This document shows, in pieces, positions 7,917-15,522 of a stretch of DNA of 64,000 nucleotides. Made by a program: the position numbers and the translations under genes. The notes under the pieces were generated by a model. The model searched no databases, had not been told where the DNA came from, and worked only from the letters and a program-made list of their open reading frames with translations. Each line of letters begins with the position of its first letter. Within the stretch, counting starts at the first letter, position 1. The DNA comes from an uncultured Coriobacteriaceae bacterium (lineage in GTDB: Bacteria; Actinomycetota; Coriobacteriia; Coriobacteriales; Coriobacteriaceae): NCBI GenBank assembly GCA_944322305.1, contig CALUOP010000001.1, forward strand, positions 124,001-188,000. The letters run 5' to 3'.

Positions 7917-9677
7917 CTAACGGCGCTCGTCGATCTCGTCGCGCACGCTCGCGATGAACTCGTCGAGCTCGGCGGTGTGCGTCTCGTTCGTGCGGTCGCG
8001 CACGGAGATGTTGCCGGCCTCGACCTCCTTCTCGCCCAGGATGAGCATGTAGGGCGGGCGGTCGATGTTGCGCGCCTCGCGGATCTTGTAGCCGATCTTC
8101 TCGTCGCGCTCGTCGAGCACCGCGCGAATGCCGGCGGCGTCGAGGGCCTCGGTCACGCCGCGCGCGTAGTCGCGGCTCTTCTCGGACACGGGCAGGACCT
8201 TCACCTGCACCGGGGCGAGCCAGGTGGGGAACTTGCCGGCGAAGTGCTCGATCAGGATGCCGATGAAGCGCTCGATGGAGCCGAAGCACACGCGGTGCAG
8301 CATGATGGGGCGCTTCTTGGTGCCGTCGGCGTCCACGTACTCCAGATCGAAGTTCTGCGGCATCTGGAAGTCGAGCTGAACCGTGCCGCACTGCCAGGTG
8401 CGGCCGAGCGAGTCCTCCAGGTGGAAGTCGATCTTGGGGCCGTAGAAGGCGCCGTCGCCCTCGTTGACCACGTAGTCCTTGCCCAAGCGCTCAAGCGCCT
8501 CGCGCAGACCCGCCTCGGCGCGCTCCCAGTCCTCGTCGGAGCCCATGGAGTCGTCGGGGCGCGTGGAAAGCTCGAGGTGGTAGGTGAAGCCGAACTTCTG
8601 GTACACCGAGTCGATGAGGTTCACCACGCCCACGATCTCGTCGGTGAGCTGGTCGGGACGGACGAACAGGTGCGCGTCGTCCTGGTTGAAGCAGCGCACG
8701 CGGAACAGGCCGTGCAGGGCGCCGCGCAGCTCGTGGCGGTGCACCAGGCCGATCTCGCCGGCGCGGATGGGCAGCTCGCGGTAGGAGTGCGGACGGGACT
8801 TGTACACCAGCACGCCACCGGGGCAGTTCATGGGCTTGATGCAGTACTCCTCGTCGTCGATGATCGTGGAGTACATGTTGTCCTTGTAGTGGTCCCAGTG
8901 GCCGGAGGTCTTCCAGAGCTGCTTGTTCATGATAAGCGGCGTGGAGATCTCGACATAGCCGGCCTTGTGGTGGATCTCGCGCCAGTAGTCGAGCAGCGCG
9001 TTTTTGAGGATCATGCCGTTGGGAAGGAAGAACGGGAAGCCCGGGGCCTCGTCGCGCATCATGAACAGGTCCATCTCGCGGCCGATCTTGCGGTGGTCGC
9101 GCTTCTTGGCCTCCTCGAGCATCTTGAGGTGCTCGTCGAGCTCGGCCTTGGTGGCGAAGGCGGTGCCGTTCACGCGCGTGAGCATCTTGTTGCTGCTGTC
9201 GGCCTTCCAGTAGGCGCCGGAGACGCCCGTGAGCTTGAAGGCCTTGAGCGCCTTGGTGTAGGTGATGTGGGGGCCGACGCACATGTCGATGTAGTCGCCC
9301 TGCTGGTAGAACGTGATACGCGCGTCCTCCGGCAGGTCGCCGATGTGCTCTACCTTGTACTTCTCGCCGCGCTCCTCCATGAGGGCGATGGCCTCGGGAC
9401 GCGGGAGCTCGAAGACGGAGAACTTGAGGTTCTCCTTCACGATGCGGCGCATCTCGTCCTCGATGGCGGGCAGGTCATCCTCGGAGAGGGTCTTGTCGCC
9501 CAGGTCGACGTCGTAGTAAAAGCCGTTGTCGGTGGCGGGACCGTAGGCGAAGTCAGCCTCGGGGTAGAGGCGCTTGATGGCTTGGGCCATGATGTGCGCG
9601 GCGCTGTGGCGGACGACGTGCGTAACCTCGTCGGCAGGGCACTCGGCCACGTGGCCGTCGTTGTAGAGAACCTTCAT
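7917..9677 (-). CDS. thrS: Threonyl-tRNA synthetase
   Basis: A 586-aa class II aminoacyl-tRNA synthetase charging tRNA-Thr. The N-terminal editing domain shows the zinc-like HSAAH motif at residues 24-28 and CVGPH further on. The catalytic core has the family signature PMNCPGG, RELPIRAGEIGLVHRHE (motif 2) and the class II motif 3 around MLHRVCFGSIERFIGILIEH, followed by the anticodon-binding domain (PVQVKVLPV). It is about 55 residues shorter than the E. coli enzyme because the N-terminal TGS domain is missing; the first residues are already the strand before the editing domain. The start at ATG 9677 has GGAAGG upstream. A leader ORF and hairpins precede it. Confidence 0.95.
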   Translation of the reverse strand: MKVLYNDGHVAECPADEVTHVVRHSAAHIMAQAIKRLYPEADFAYGPATDNGFYYDVDLGDKTLSEDDLPAIEDEMRRIVKENLKFSVFELPRPEAIALMEERGEKYKVEHIGDLPEDARITFYQQGDYIDMCVGPHITYTKALKAFKLTGVSGAYWKADSSNKMLTRVNGTAFATKAELDEHLKMLEEAKKRDHRKIGREMDLFMMRDEAPGFPFFLPNGMILKNALLDYWREIHHKAGYVEISTPLIMNKQLWKTSGHWDHYKDNMYSTIIDDEEYCIKPMNCPGGVLVYKSRPHSYRELPIRAGEIGLVHRHELRGALHGLFRVRCFNQDDAHLFVRPDQLTDEIVGVVNLIDSVYQKFGFTYHLELSTRPDDSMGSDEDWERAEAGLREALERLGKDYVVNEGDGAFYGPKIDFHLEDSLGRTWQCGTVQLDFQMPQNFDLEYVDADGTKKRPIMLHRVCFGSIERFIGILIEHFAGKFPTWLAPVQVKVLPVSEKSRDYARGVTEALDAAGIRAVLDERDEKIGYKIREARNIDRPPYMLILGEKEVEAGNISVRDRTNETHTAELDEFIASVRDEIDERR

Positions 9678-9711
9678 GGGGAACCTTCCTTATCACGTAG
9701 GTGGTCTCACG

Positions 9712-9831
9712 CGTGCGGGCAGGCGGCACCCGCCCTTCTTCATGAAAAACGCCCGCAGCCGCAGCGCGGCGACGAGCGATATACGGCGCCTGTCGGTGGC
9801 TCGCCAGCCATGAGTGACGGACAGACGCCTA
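9712..9831 (-). promoter_or_regulatory. Candidate attenuator in the thrS leader
   Basis: On the minus strand, directly after the leader peptide stop, comes a stem (9785-9829, GGCG.CTGTC / GACAG.CGCC). It is followed by a GC-rich hairpin (9750-9771) that ends in five T residues (9749-9745), i.e. a terminator-like structure. A further GC hairpin (about 9717-9735) lies just before the ribosome site. GCCCGC in that last region can pair with GCGGGC of the terminator arm. The arrangement resembles transcription attenuation, but I did no energy calculation. Confidence 0.4.
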
Positions 9832-9873
9832 GATAGTCTGCGTTCGAGCGATATGTGCGAGCAAGCGCTGCAT
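9829..9873 (-). CDS. Candidate 14-residue leader peptide of thrS
   Basis: A short ORF, ATG at 9873 to TAG, encodes MQRLLAHIARTQTI. It is preceded by AAAGGGG at good spacing. Two of its last four codons are Thr (ACG, ACT), which would suit a ribosome-stalling attenuator for threonyl-tRNA supply. Two Thr codons are few compared with classical leaders, so this is a hypothesis. Too short to judge by composition. Confidence 0.35.
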   Translation of the reverse strand: MQRLLAHIARTQTI

Positions 9874-10058
9874 GCGTACCCCTTTGCGTTAGGTGAGATA
9901 GTTGTACCACGCCGAGCGCGCCCGGTCTAGCGCGAAGGCGCTTTGTAACCGCCGTGCCATGCAGGTTCCACACCCGCGGCGACAGATGAAGCAGGCAGGC
10001 GAGGCTTGGAGCGCGCAATGTCTAAGCGACAGAGAGCGCGATCCCTGCCCCCCTCCGC

Positions 10059-10185
10059 TTCCGCATGCATACCGGGACGCCGGCATGTTCCGCATGCGTT
10101 TTGCATCAGTTGGCACATTCCGCATGCACTTTGTATCAGCTGCGCGCCGAAATCGACCGATACCTGATACGGAATGCATGCAGAA
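10059..10185. repeat. Array of 22-bp GCATGC-containing boxes (three direct, one inverted)
   Basis: Boxes beginning TTCCGCATGC occur at 10059, 10088 and 10118 (steps 29 and 30). The last two extend to 22 bp (TTCCGCATGC.YTTTGYATCAG). An inverted copy occupies 10164-10185 and matches the third box at 18 of 22 positions. The distance from the third box start to the inverted box end is 67 bp. The array fills the gap between the zinc-ribbon gene and thrS, about 385-510 bp upstream of thrS. No coding sequence is evident in 9890-10212. Confidence 0.6.
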
Positions 10186-10212
10186 GCTCCTGACTGCCGG
10201 CATGCGGCGCAC

Positions 10213-10240
10213 GAAAAAGCCCCCGCCAAAGGCGAGGGCT
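10213..10240 (-). terminator. Intrinsic terminator of the zinc-ribbon gene
   Basis: On the minus strand AGCCCTCGCC-TTTG-GGCGGGGGCT is followed by five T residues, 25 bp after the stop at 10265. Confidence 0.85.
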
Positions 10241-10264
10241 CTGGTGCAGCGAGAGGAGCAAGCG

Positions 10265-10696
10265 CTACTGGATGTGCGTGCGGCAGTACGGGCAGACCTT
10301 CCAGTGCGCGTCGAGCGGGCGGTGGCAGCTGGGGCAGACGTTGCGCACCTGGGTGTTGCACACCGGGCAGACCACGAAGTCCTTCTCGATGGTGGTACCG
10401 CAGTTGGGGCAGGCGCCGTACTCGTTGAGCTGGTGCTCGCGCAGGGCCATGTCGAGCATCTGCTCCTCGCGGTCGGCAATGTAGGAGTTGGGGCGCAGCA
10501 CCACGTACACCAGAAGGCCGATGAACGGGATGAGGGAGACGATGCCCCACACCCAGAAGGGCTCGGCGCCGCGGCGCTTGGCGTCGATGAAGGTGTAGAC
10601 CACCGACAGCACGTACAGGGCCACGATGAAGCCGACGAACACATAGCCCACAGCCACGAGCTGGGGCGACAAGAGCTCTTGCAGAAGTGAAGCCAT
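10265..10696 (-). CDS. Membrane-anchored double zinc-ribbon protein
   Basis: A 143-aa protein with two membrane helices (about 13-35 and 46-68; the second with the preceding PFWVWGIVSLIPFIG resembles a phospholipase D N-terminal-type anchor). It is followed by a cytoplasmic tail with four CxxC knuckles at C96/C99, C110/C113, C121/C124 and C135/C138, i.e. two zinc ribbons. Proteins of this layout are common and uncharacterised in Coriobacteriia and Firmicutes. The start at ATG 10696 follows AAAGGC. It is alone, bounded by a terminator downstream and about 190 bp to dnaE upstream. Confidence 0.75.
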   Translation of the reverse strand: MASLLQELLSPQLVAVGYVFVGFIVALYVLSVVYTFIDAKRRGAEPFWVWGIVSLIPFIGLLVYVVLRPNSYIADREEQMLDMALREHQLNEYGACPNCGTTIEKDFVVCPVCNTQVRNVCPSCHRPLDAHWKVCPYCRTHIQ

Positions 10697-10812
10697 CTCG
10701 ATTGCCTTTCAGCCTTGCCGATACGAACCGGTACCGAACCGCATGGGTTTGCGCACCATACTACACCGACCGCCCGGGCGCCGCGACGCTTGAGGAGCCC
10801 GTTCAACAAAAG

Positions 10813-10880
10813 TGCAGGCCCCTGGCTGATCCGCCGGCGATGCAGGCCCCTGGCTGATCCGCCGGCGATGCAGGCGCCGG
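10813..10880. repeat. 28-bp perfect tandem repeat, two and a half copies
   Basis: The unit beginning TGCAGGCCCCTGGCTGATCC (28 bp) is repeated exactly at 10813-10840 and 10841-10868, with a partial third copy (TGCAGGCGCCGG) to 10880. It lies a few bases downstream of the dnaE stop. Confidence 0.8.
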
Positions 10881-10887
10881 CGGCGCG

Positions 10888-13800
10888 CTAGATGATGGAC
10901 ACGTGGCCGCCGCTTCCCACCACCCCCATGACCTCGGCGAACAGCGGGATCGACTTGGCGTTCACGCGCACGGGGATCTCCGCGCGCATCGTGGCGCCGT
11001 CGGTCTGCTCGATGAAGAGCTCCACGCGGTCGCCGCCGGGGTTGGCGGTGAAGATCGTGGCGAGGCGCGCCATGTTGCCCTGGTTGAAGCGGGCGCTGGG
11101 CACCATGACCTCGAAGACGCGGGGGCGGTTGTTCTCCTCCGAGAGCTTTAAGGGGCGCACCTCCTGCGCGATGATCTGGTCGCCGCGGTCGGAGCGCTCC
11201 ACCTTGCCCTTCACGCGCACGAAGGCGTCGGAGAGCACCGCGCCGGTCTCGGGGTCGGTCTCGCCGTAGAGGTACTTCTCGGCCTCCTTGTAGGTCTTGG
11301 GGAACATGACCACGGTGGCCTCGCCCTCCATGTCCTCCAGGCGCACGATGGCCATGGGATCGCCGTTTTTGGTGACGCGCTTGGACACCTCGGCCACCAT
11401 GCCGGCGAACCAGTAGGGCTTGCCCTCCGGGATGGCGCGGTTCACCGTGCCCGAGCCGTCGGAGGCCAGCTCCTCGAAGCCGGTGTCGATCTGCGAGAAG
11501 GTGAAGTCGCGCGCCTGGGAGAGCGCGTACTCGTAGGGGCGCAGCGGGTGGTCGGACACGTAGATGCCCAGCACGTCCTTCTCCTGGGAGAGCTTGGTGT
11601 GGCGGTCCCACTCGTTGCCGTCGGGCTCGGGCACCTCGATCTCGAAGCCGGAGCCGGCCACGTCGCCCAGCATGTCGAAGAAGCTGATCTGGCCGGAGGC
11701 GCGGTCCTTCTGGCGCTTGACGGCGGCCTCGATGATGTTCTGGGGGTTGTTCTTGTCGACGAAGCCCATCATCTGGCGGCGCGGGTAGCCGGTGAAGTCG
11801 AAGGCGCCGGCCTTGATGAGCGCCTCGATGACGCGGCGGTTGGCCTGCGAGGAGTCCACGCGGTCCACGAAGTCGTGGAGGTTCTTGAAGGGGCCGCCCT
11901 TCTCGCGCTCGGCGATGACGGCCTCGGCCACGCCCTCGCCCACGCCGCGGATGCCGGCCAAGCCGATGCGCACGCCCTCCTTCACCGCGGTGAACTCGGT
12001 GCCGGACTCGTTGACGTCGGGCGGCAGCACCGGGATGCCGTCGTGGCGGCACGCCGAGATGTAGTGCACGATCTTGTCGGTCTTACCCGTGTAGCTCGTG
12101 AGCACGGCCGCCATGTACTCCTTGGGGTAATGGGCCTTGAGCCAGGCGGTCTGCATGACGAGGATGGCGTAGCCTGCGGAGTGGCTCTTGTTGAACGCAT
12201 AGGAGGCGAACTCGAGCACGTCGTCCCAGATCTTCTGAGCGGTCTCGCGGGCGTAGCCGTTCTTCTCGGCGCCGTTCATCCAGTGGTCGTAGATGGTCTC
12301 GTCCTCGCCGTCGGACCAGTTGAAGACCTGCTCGGTGAGCATCTTGATCTTCTTCTTGGCCACGGGCTTGCGGATGCGGCTGTCCGACTCGCCCTTGGTG
12401 AAGCCGCACATCTCGACCGAGATGTTCATAACCTGCTCCTGGTAGACCATGGTGCCGTAGGTCTCGCCCAGGATGTCGTCCAGGCGCGGGTCGTAGGAGA
12501 CGGCCGGCTCCTTGCCGTTCATGCGGTTGATGTAGCTCGTGACCATGCCGGCGCCCAGGGGGCCCGGGCGGTACAGGGCGATCAGAGCGACCACGTGCTT
12601 GTACTCGGTGGGCTTCATGTTCTTGATGGTGGCCGTCATGCCCGCGGACTCGATCTGGAAGACGCCCGCGGTGTGGCCGGCCTGCATGAGCTCGAAGATC
12701 TTGGGGTCGTCGAAGGGGATCTCGTCGACGTTGATGTCGATGCCGTAGTTGGCCTTGATGTTGGCCCGGGCCTTGGAGATGACCGTCAGGGTGCGCAGGC
12801 CCAGGAAGTCCATCTTGAGCAGGCCCATGTCGGCCACGGTGTGGCCTTCGTACTGGGTGATCTCCACCCCGCCCTTGGTGTCGAGCTTGGTGGGCACGTG
12901 CTCGTTGACCGGGTCGCGGCAGATGAGCACGGCGCAGGCGTGCACGCCCTCGCCGCGCGTGAGGCCCTCGATGGCGAGCGCCGCGTCGATGATCTTCTTG
13001 GCGTCGGGGTCCTTCTGGTAGGCCTCGGCGAAGTCGGGGTTGTAGTTCTCCTCCTTGCCCTCCTGCTTGGTGAGCACCTGCTTGAGCTTCACCTTGGGGT
13101 CCGAGGAGATCATCTTGGAGAGGCGCTGACCCACGTAGACGGGGTAGTCGAGCACGCGGGCGGCGTCGTTGATGGCTTGCTTCGCCTTGATGGTGGAGTA
13201 GGTGATGACGTGGGTTACCTTCTCGGGGCCGTAGAGCTGTCGCACGTGCTCGATGACCTCGAGGCGCCGCTCATCGTCGAAGTCCATGTCGATATCGGGC
13301 ATCTCGGTACGCTCGGGCGAGAGGAATCGCTCGAACATGAGGCCGTTCGACAGCGGGTCGAAGGTGGTGATGTCCATCGCGTAGGCAACGAGCGCGCCGG
13401 CCGCCGAGCCGCGGCCCGGGCCGACGCCGATGCCGTGCTGCTTGGCCCAGCGCACGTACTCGGCCACGATGAGGAAGTACGCGGCGAAGCCCTTGTCGCA
13501 GATGACCTTGTACTCGAACTCGAAGCGCTCCTTGACGGAGACGCCGCCCACCTCCTTGGTGCGCCAGTCCTCGCCGTAGCGCTTGGCCAGGCCCTCCTCG
13601 CACTCGCGCCTGAACTGGCTCTCGTGGGTCTCGCCCTCGTCGAGCAGCGGGTAGCGCGGCAGGATGATCTTGCCCCACTCAAGCTCCACCGAGCACTTCT
13701 CGGCGATCTCGAGGGTGTTGTCGAGCGCCTCGGGGCAGTACGGGAAGAGCGCGCGCATCTCCTCCTCGGTCTTCATGTAGAACTCGGTGCCCGTCATGCG

Positions 13801-14694
13801 GATGCGGTTGGGGTCGTCCACCTTTGAGTTGGTGCCGATGCACATCATGATGTCCTGCACCGGGGCGTCCTCGCGCGTGAGGTAGTGGAAGTCGTTGGTG
13901 GCGATGACCTTCACGCCGATCTGGTTGGCGATGCTGATGAGCTGGCGGTTCATCTCCTCGTCGGTCATGCCGTTGTCGGCGGTGATGCCGTGCTCCTGGA
14001 TCTCGATGTAGAAGTCGCCGGGGGCGAAGGTGTCGCGGAAGGTGGTGGCCCACTGGATGGCGCCCGGGATGTCGCCGGCGTCGATGCAGCGCGGGATGAT
14101 GCCCGAGATGCACGCGGAGCAGCAGATGACGCCCTCAGCATGCTCGCGCAGGCTGGCCAAGGTGGTGCGAGGCTTGTAGTAGAAGCCCTCCACCGCGGCG
14201 CCCGACACGATCTTCATGAGGTTGACGTAGCCCGTCTCGTTCTTGGCGAGAAGGATCAGGTGGTACAGCGCCGGCTTGCGGTCGCGCGCGAGGGTGTCGT
14301 CGGGAGTGAAGTAGACCTCGCAGCCGAAGATGGGCTTGATGACGAGCGGCGGCTTGGTGGACTCCAGGCTGCCCTCGGCCGCCCACGCCGCCATGTCGCG
14401 CTGCCACTGGGCGTGACCGCGCGGGTTTTTCTCGGGATCGGGCTCCTCGATCTCGTCGGCGCGGTCCTTCTCCAAGAAGCTCTTGTCGTGGCTCCAGGTC
14501 TTGTACTCGGGGGTGCCGTGGTTCACGGCGTCGCAGGCCAGGCCGAGCTCGGGGATGCCGTACATGTAGCCGTGGTCGGTAAGGGCCACCGCGGGCATGC
14601 CGAGCTCGACCGCGCGGTTGACCATGTCGCCGATGCGGGTGGCGCCGTCCAGCATGGAGTACTCGGAGTGGTTGTGCAGGTGAACGAATGCCAA
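10888..14694 (-). CDS. dnaE: DNA polymerase III subunit alpha (DnaE)
   Basis: A 1268-aa replicative polymerase of family C. It opens with the PHP domain (FVHLHNHSEYSML, residues 3-15; metal-binding H5, H7, H9). It carries the catalytic palm motifs PDIDMDFDD near residue 470 and GRGSAAGALVAYAMDIT before it, and ends with helix-hairpin-helix, OB-fold (RVTKNGDPMAIVRLEDMEGEATVVMFP) and tail regions. I place the start at TTG 14694 with GAGGAG six bases upstream; the HLHNHSEYS motif then starts at residue 5, as in the family. A possible LexA-like box lies 90 bp upstream. Long open frames on the opposite strand here are codon-bias shadows. Confidence 0.95.
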   Translation of the reverse strand: MAFVHLHNHSEYSMLDGATRIGDMVNRAVELGMPAVALTDHGYMYGIPELGLACDAVNHGTPEYKTWSHDKSFLEKDRADEIEEPDPEKNPRGHAQWQRDMAAWAAEGSLESTKPPLVIKPIFGCEVYFTPDDTLARDRKPALYHLILLAKNETGYVNLMKIVSGAAVEGFYYKPRTTLASLREHAEGVICCSACISGIIPRCIDAGDIPGAIQWATTFRDTFAPGDFYIEIQEHGITADNGMTDEEMNRQLISIANQIGVKVIATNDFHYLTREDAPVQDIMMCIGTNSKVDDPNRIRMTGTEFYMKTEEEMRALFPYCPEALDNTLEIAEKCSVELEWGKIILPRYPLLDEGETHESQFRRECEEGLAKRYGEDWRTKEVGGVSVKERFEFEYKVICDKGFAAYFLIVAEYVRWAKQHGIGVGPGRGSAAGALVAYAMDITTFDPLSNGLMFERFLSPERTEMPDIDMDFDDERRLEVIEHVRQLYGPEKVTHVITYSTIKAKQAINDAARVLDYPVYVGQRLSKMISSDPKVKLKQVLTKQEGKEENYNPDFAEAYQKDPDAKKIIDAALAIEGLTRGEGVHACAVLICRDPVNEHVPTKLDTKGGVEITQYEGHTVADMGLLKMDFLGLRTLTVISKARANIKANYGIDINVDEIPFDDPKIFELMQAGHTAGVFQIESAGMTATIKNMKPTEYKHVVALIALYRPGPLGAGMVTSYINRMNGKEPAVSYDPRLDDILGETYGTMVYQEQVMNISVEMCGFTKGESDSRIRKPVAKKKIKMLTEQVFNWSDGEDETIYDHWMNGAEKNGYARETAQKIWDDVLEFASYAFNKSHSAGYAILVMQTAWLKAHYPKEYMAAVLTSYTGKTDKIVHYISACRHDGIPVLPPDVNESGTEFTAVKEGVRIGLAGIRGVGEGVAEAVIAEREKGGPFKNLHDFVDRVDSSQANRRVIEALIKAGAFDFTGYPRRQMMGFVDKNNPQNIIEAAVKRQKDRASGQISFFDMLGDVAGSGFEIEVPEPDGNEWDRHTKLSQEKDVLGIYVSDHPLRPYEYALSQARDFTFSQIDTGFEELASDGSGTVNRAIPEGKPYWFAGMVAEVSKRVTKNGDPMAIVRLEDMEGEATVVMFPKTYKEAEKYLYGETDPETGAVLSDAFVRVKGKVERSDRGDQIIAQEVRPLKLSEENNRPRVFEVMVPSARFNQGNMARLATIFTANPGGDRVELFIEQTDGATMRAEIPVRVNAKSIPLFAEVMGVVGSGGHVSII

Positions 14695-14782
14695 GATGCG
14701 CTCCTCGCGTTGCGCCCCGAGGCGCGGGGCGGTTTTCGTTTGGGTTCGATGATACCGCAGACCGCCCGCCCCGCCGGGGAGG

Positions 14783-14796
14783 CGTTCATATGTTCG
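14783..14796. promoter_or_regulatory. Candidate SOS-type site upstream of dnaE
   Basis: CGTTCATATGTTCG with the flank GTATGTTTTG lies 89-102 bp upstream of the dnaE start. One half-site (GTTCG) is canonical, the other (CGTTC) is not, so it is the weakest of the three SOS-like sites in the window. Confidence 0.35.
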
Positions 14797-14843
14797 TATG
14801 TTTTGCATCCGCGCCGGGCGGGCGCCGGGCGGCGCGGGCCTTG

Positions 14844-15332
14844 CTAGGCCTTTTCGTCCTCCGCCAGCTCGTCGGGCAGCACGACCTTGTCAACGCCGCT
14901 TTTGCGCGCCTGCTTGATGTCGCGCTCGATGGACTTGAGCAGTCCCTTGGCGTGGTGCTTCACGCGGAAGTCGTACAGCTTGCCGTTGAGGCCCGCGAAC
15001 AGGCCGCGCTGCGACTGCGCGCCGCTGAAGCTCTCGGAGTACGCCACGGCGATGCCGCCCCCGGGCAGCGGGGAGACGCGGTAGTTGATGGCGTTGGCGC
15101 CCTGGCCGGAGGTGAAGCGCGCCTCGTAGCGCTCCGGGCGGCGGTACGCCTTGATCTTGACCTTGAGCGGCACCCCGCGGCGGCCGGTGGTGACCTTCTC
15201 GTACTTGTAGCCGTTGAGCTTGTCGGCCGAGACGGCCTTGCCCGTAGAGACGCGGATGTCGGCGATGATGGAGTTCTCCAGGCGGTCGAAGAACTCGTCG
15301 GGGGTGGCGTCAAGCTTGATGGTGAATTCCAT
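14844..15332 (-). CDS. DUF3284 domain protein
   Basis: A 162-aa protein with the DUF3284 pattern: MEFTIKLDATPDEFFDRLENS at the start, then TGRRGVPLKVKIKAY, a polymerising basic middle and INYRVSPLPGGGIAVAYSE. In Firmicutes this family often sits in beta-glucoside PTS operons; its function is unknown. Here it stands between addA and dnaE. The start at ATG 15332 has AAAGGAG nine bases upstream. A 6-phospho-beta-glucosidase exists at 39.4 kb but is not adjacent. The rich opposite-strand open frames across it are shadows. Confidence 0.8.
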   Translation of the reverse strand: MEFTIKLDATPDEFFDRLENSIIADIRVSTGKAVSADKLNGYKYEKVTTGRRGVPLKVKIKAYRRPERYEARFTSGQGANAINYRVSPLPGGGIAVAYSESFSGAQSQRGLFAGLNGKLYDFRVKHHAKGLLKSIERDIKQARKSGVDKVVLPDELAEDEKA

Positions 15333-15361
15333 GGAAGGGCTCCTTTGCGCGTGTGCAACAA

Positions 15362-15389
15362 GCGCCGCGCGCCCGGCTGCGCGCGGCGC
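15362..15389 (-). terminator. Strong GC hairpin after addA
   Basis: Perfect 11-bp stem GCGCCGCGCGC / GCGCGCGGCGC with a 6-nt loop, followed on the minus strand by TTGTTG. It is about 135 bp downstream of the addA stop and just upstream of the DUF3284 start. Confidence 0.5.
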
Positions 15390-15522
15390 GGCGTTTTGAC
15401 GAGAGGTATTGTACCCGCCCGCGGCATGGGCGAGAACACCGATCCGGGCGCGGGAGAGGTGGCCGGCGGCGGGAGCGGACGGGCGCGGCTGAGACGAGCG
15501 GGCGCGCAGCCCCGGCGAGCCC

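Noticed and set aside
9678-9890. T-box riboswitch upstream of thrS
   Set aside because: A segment resembling AAGGGTGGTACCGCG (here AAGGGCGGGTGCCGC) exists, but it lies after, not before, the terminator-like hairpin, and I find no stem I with a Thr specifier loop.
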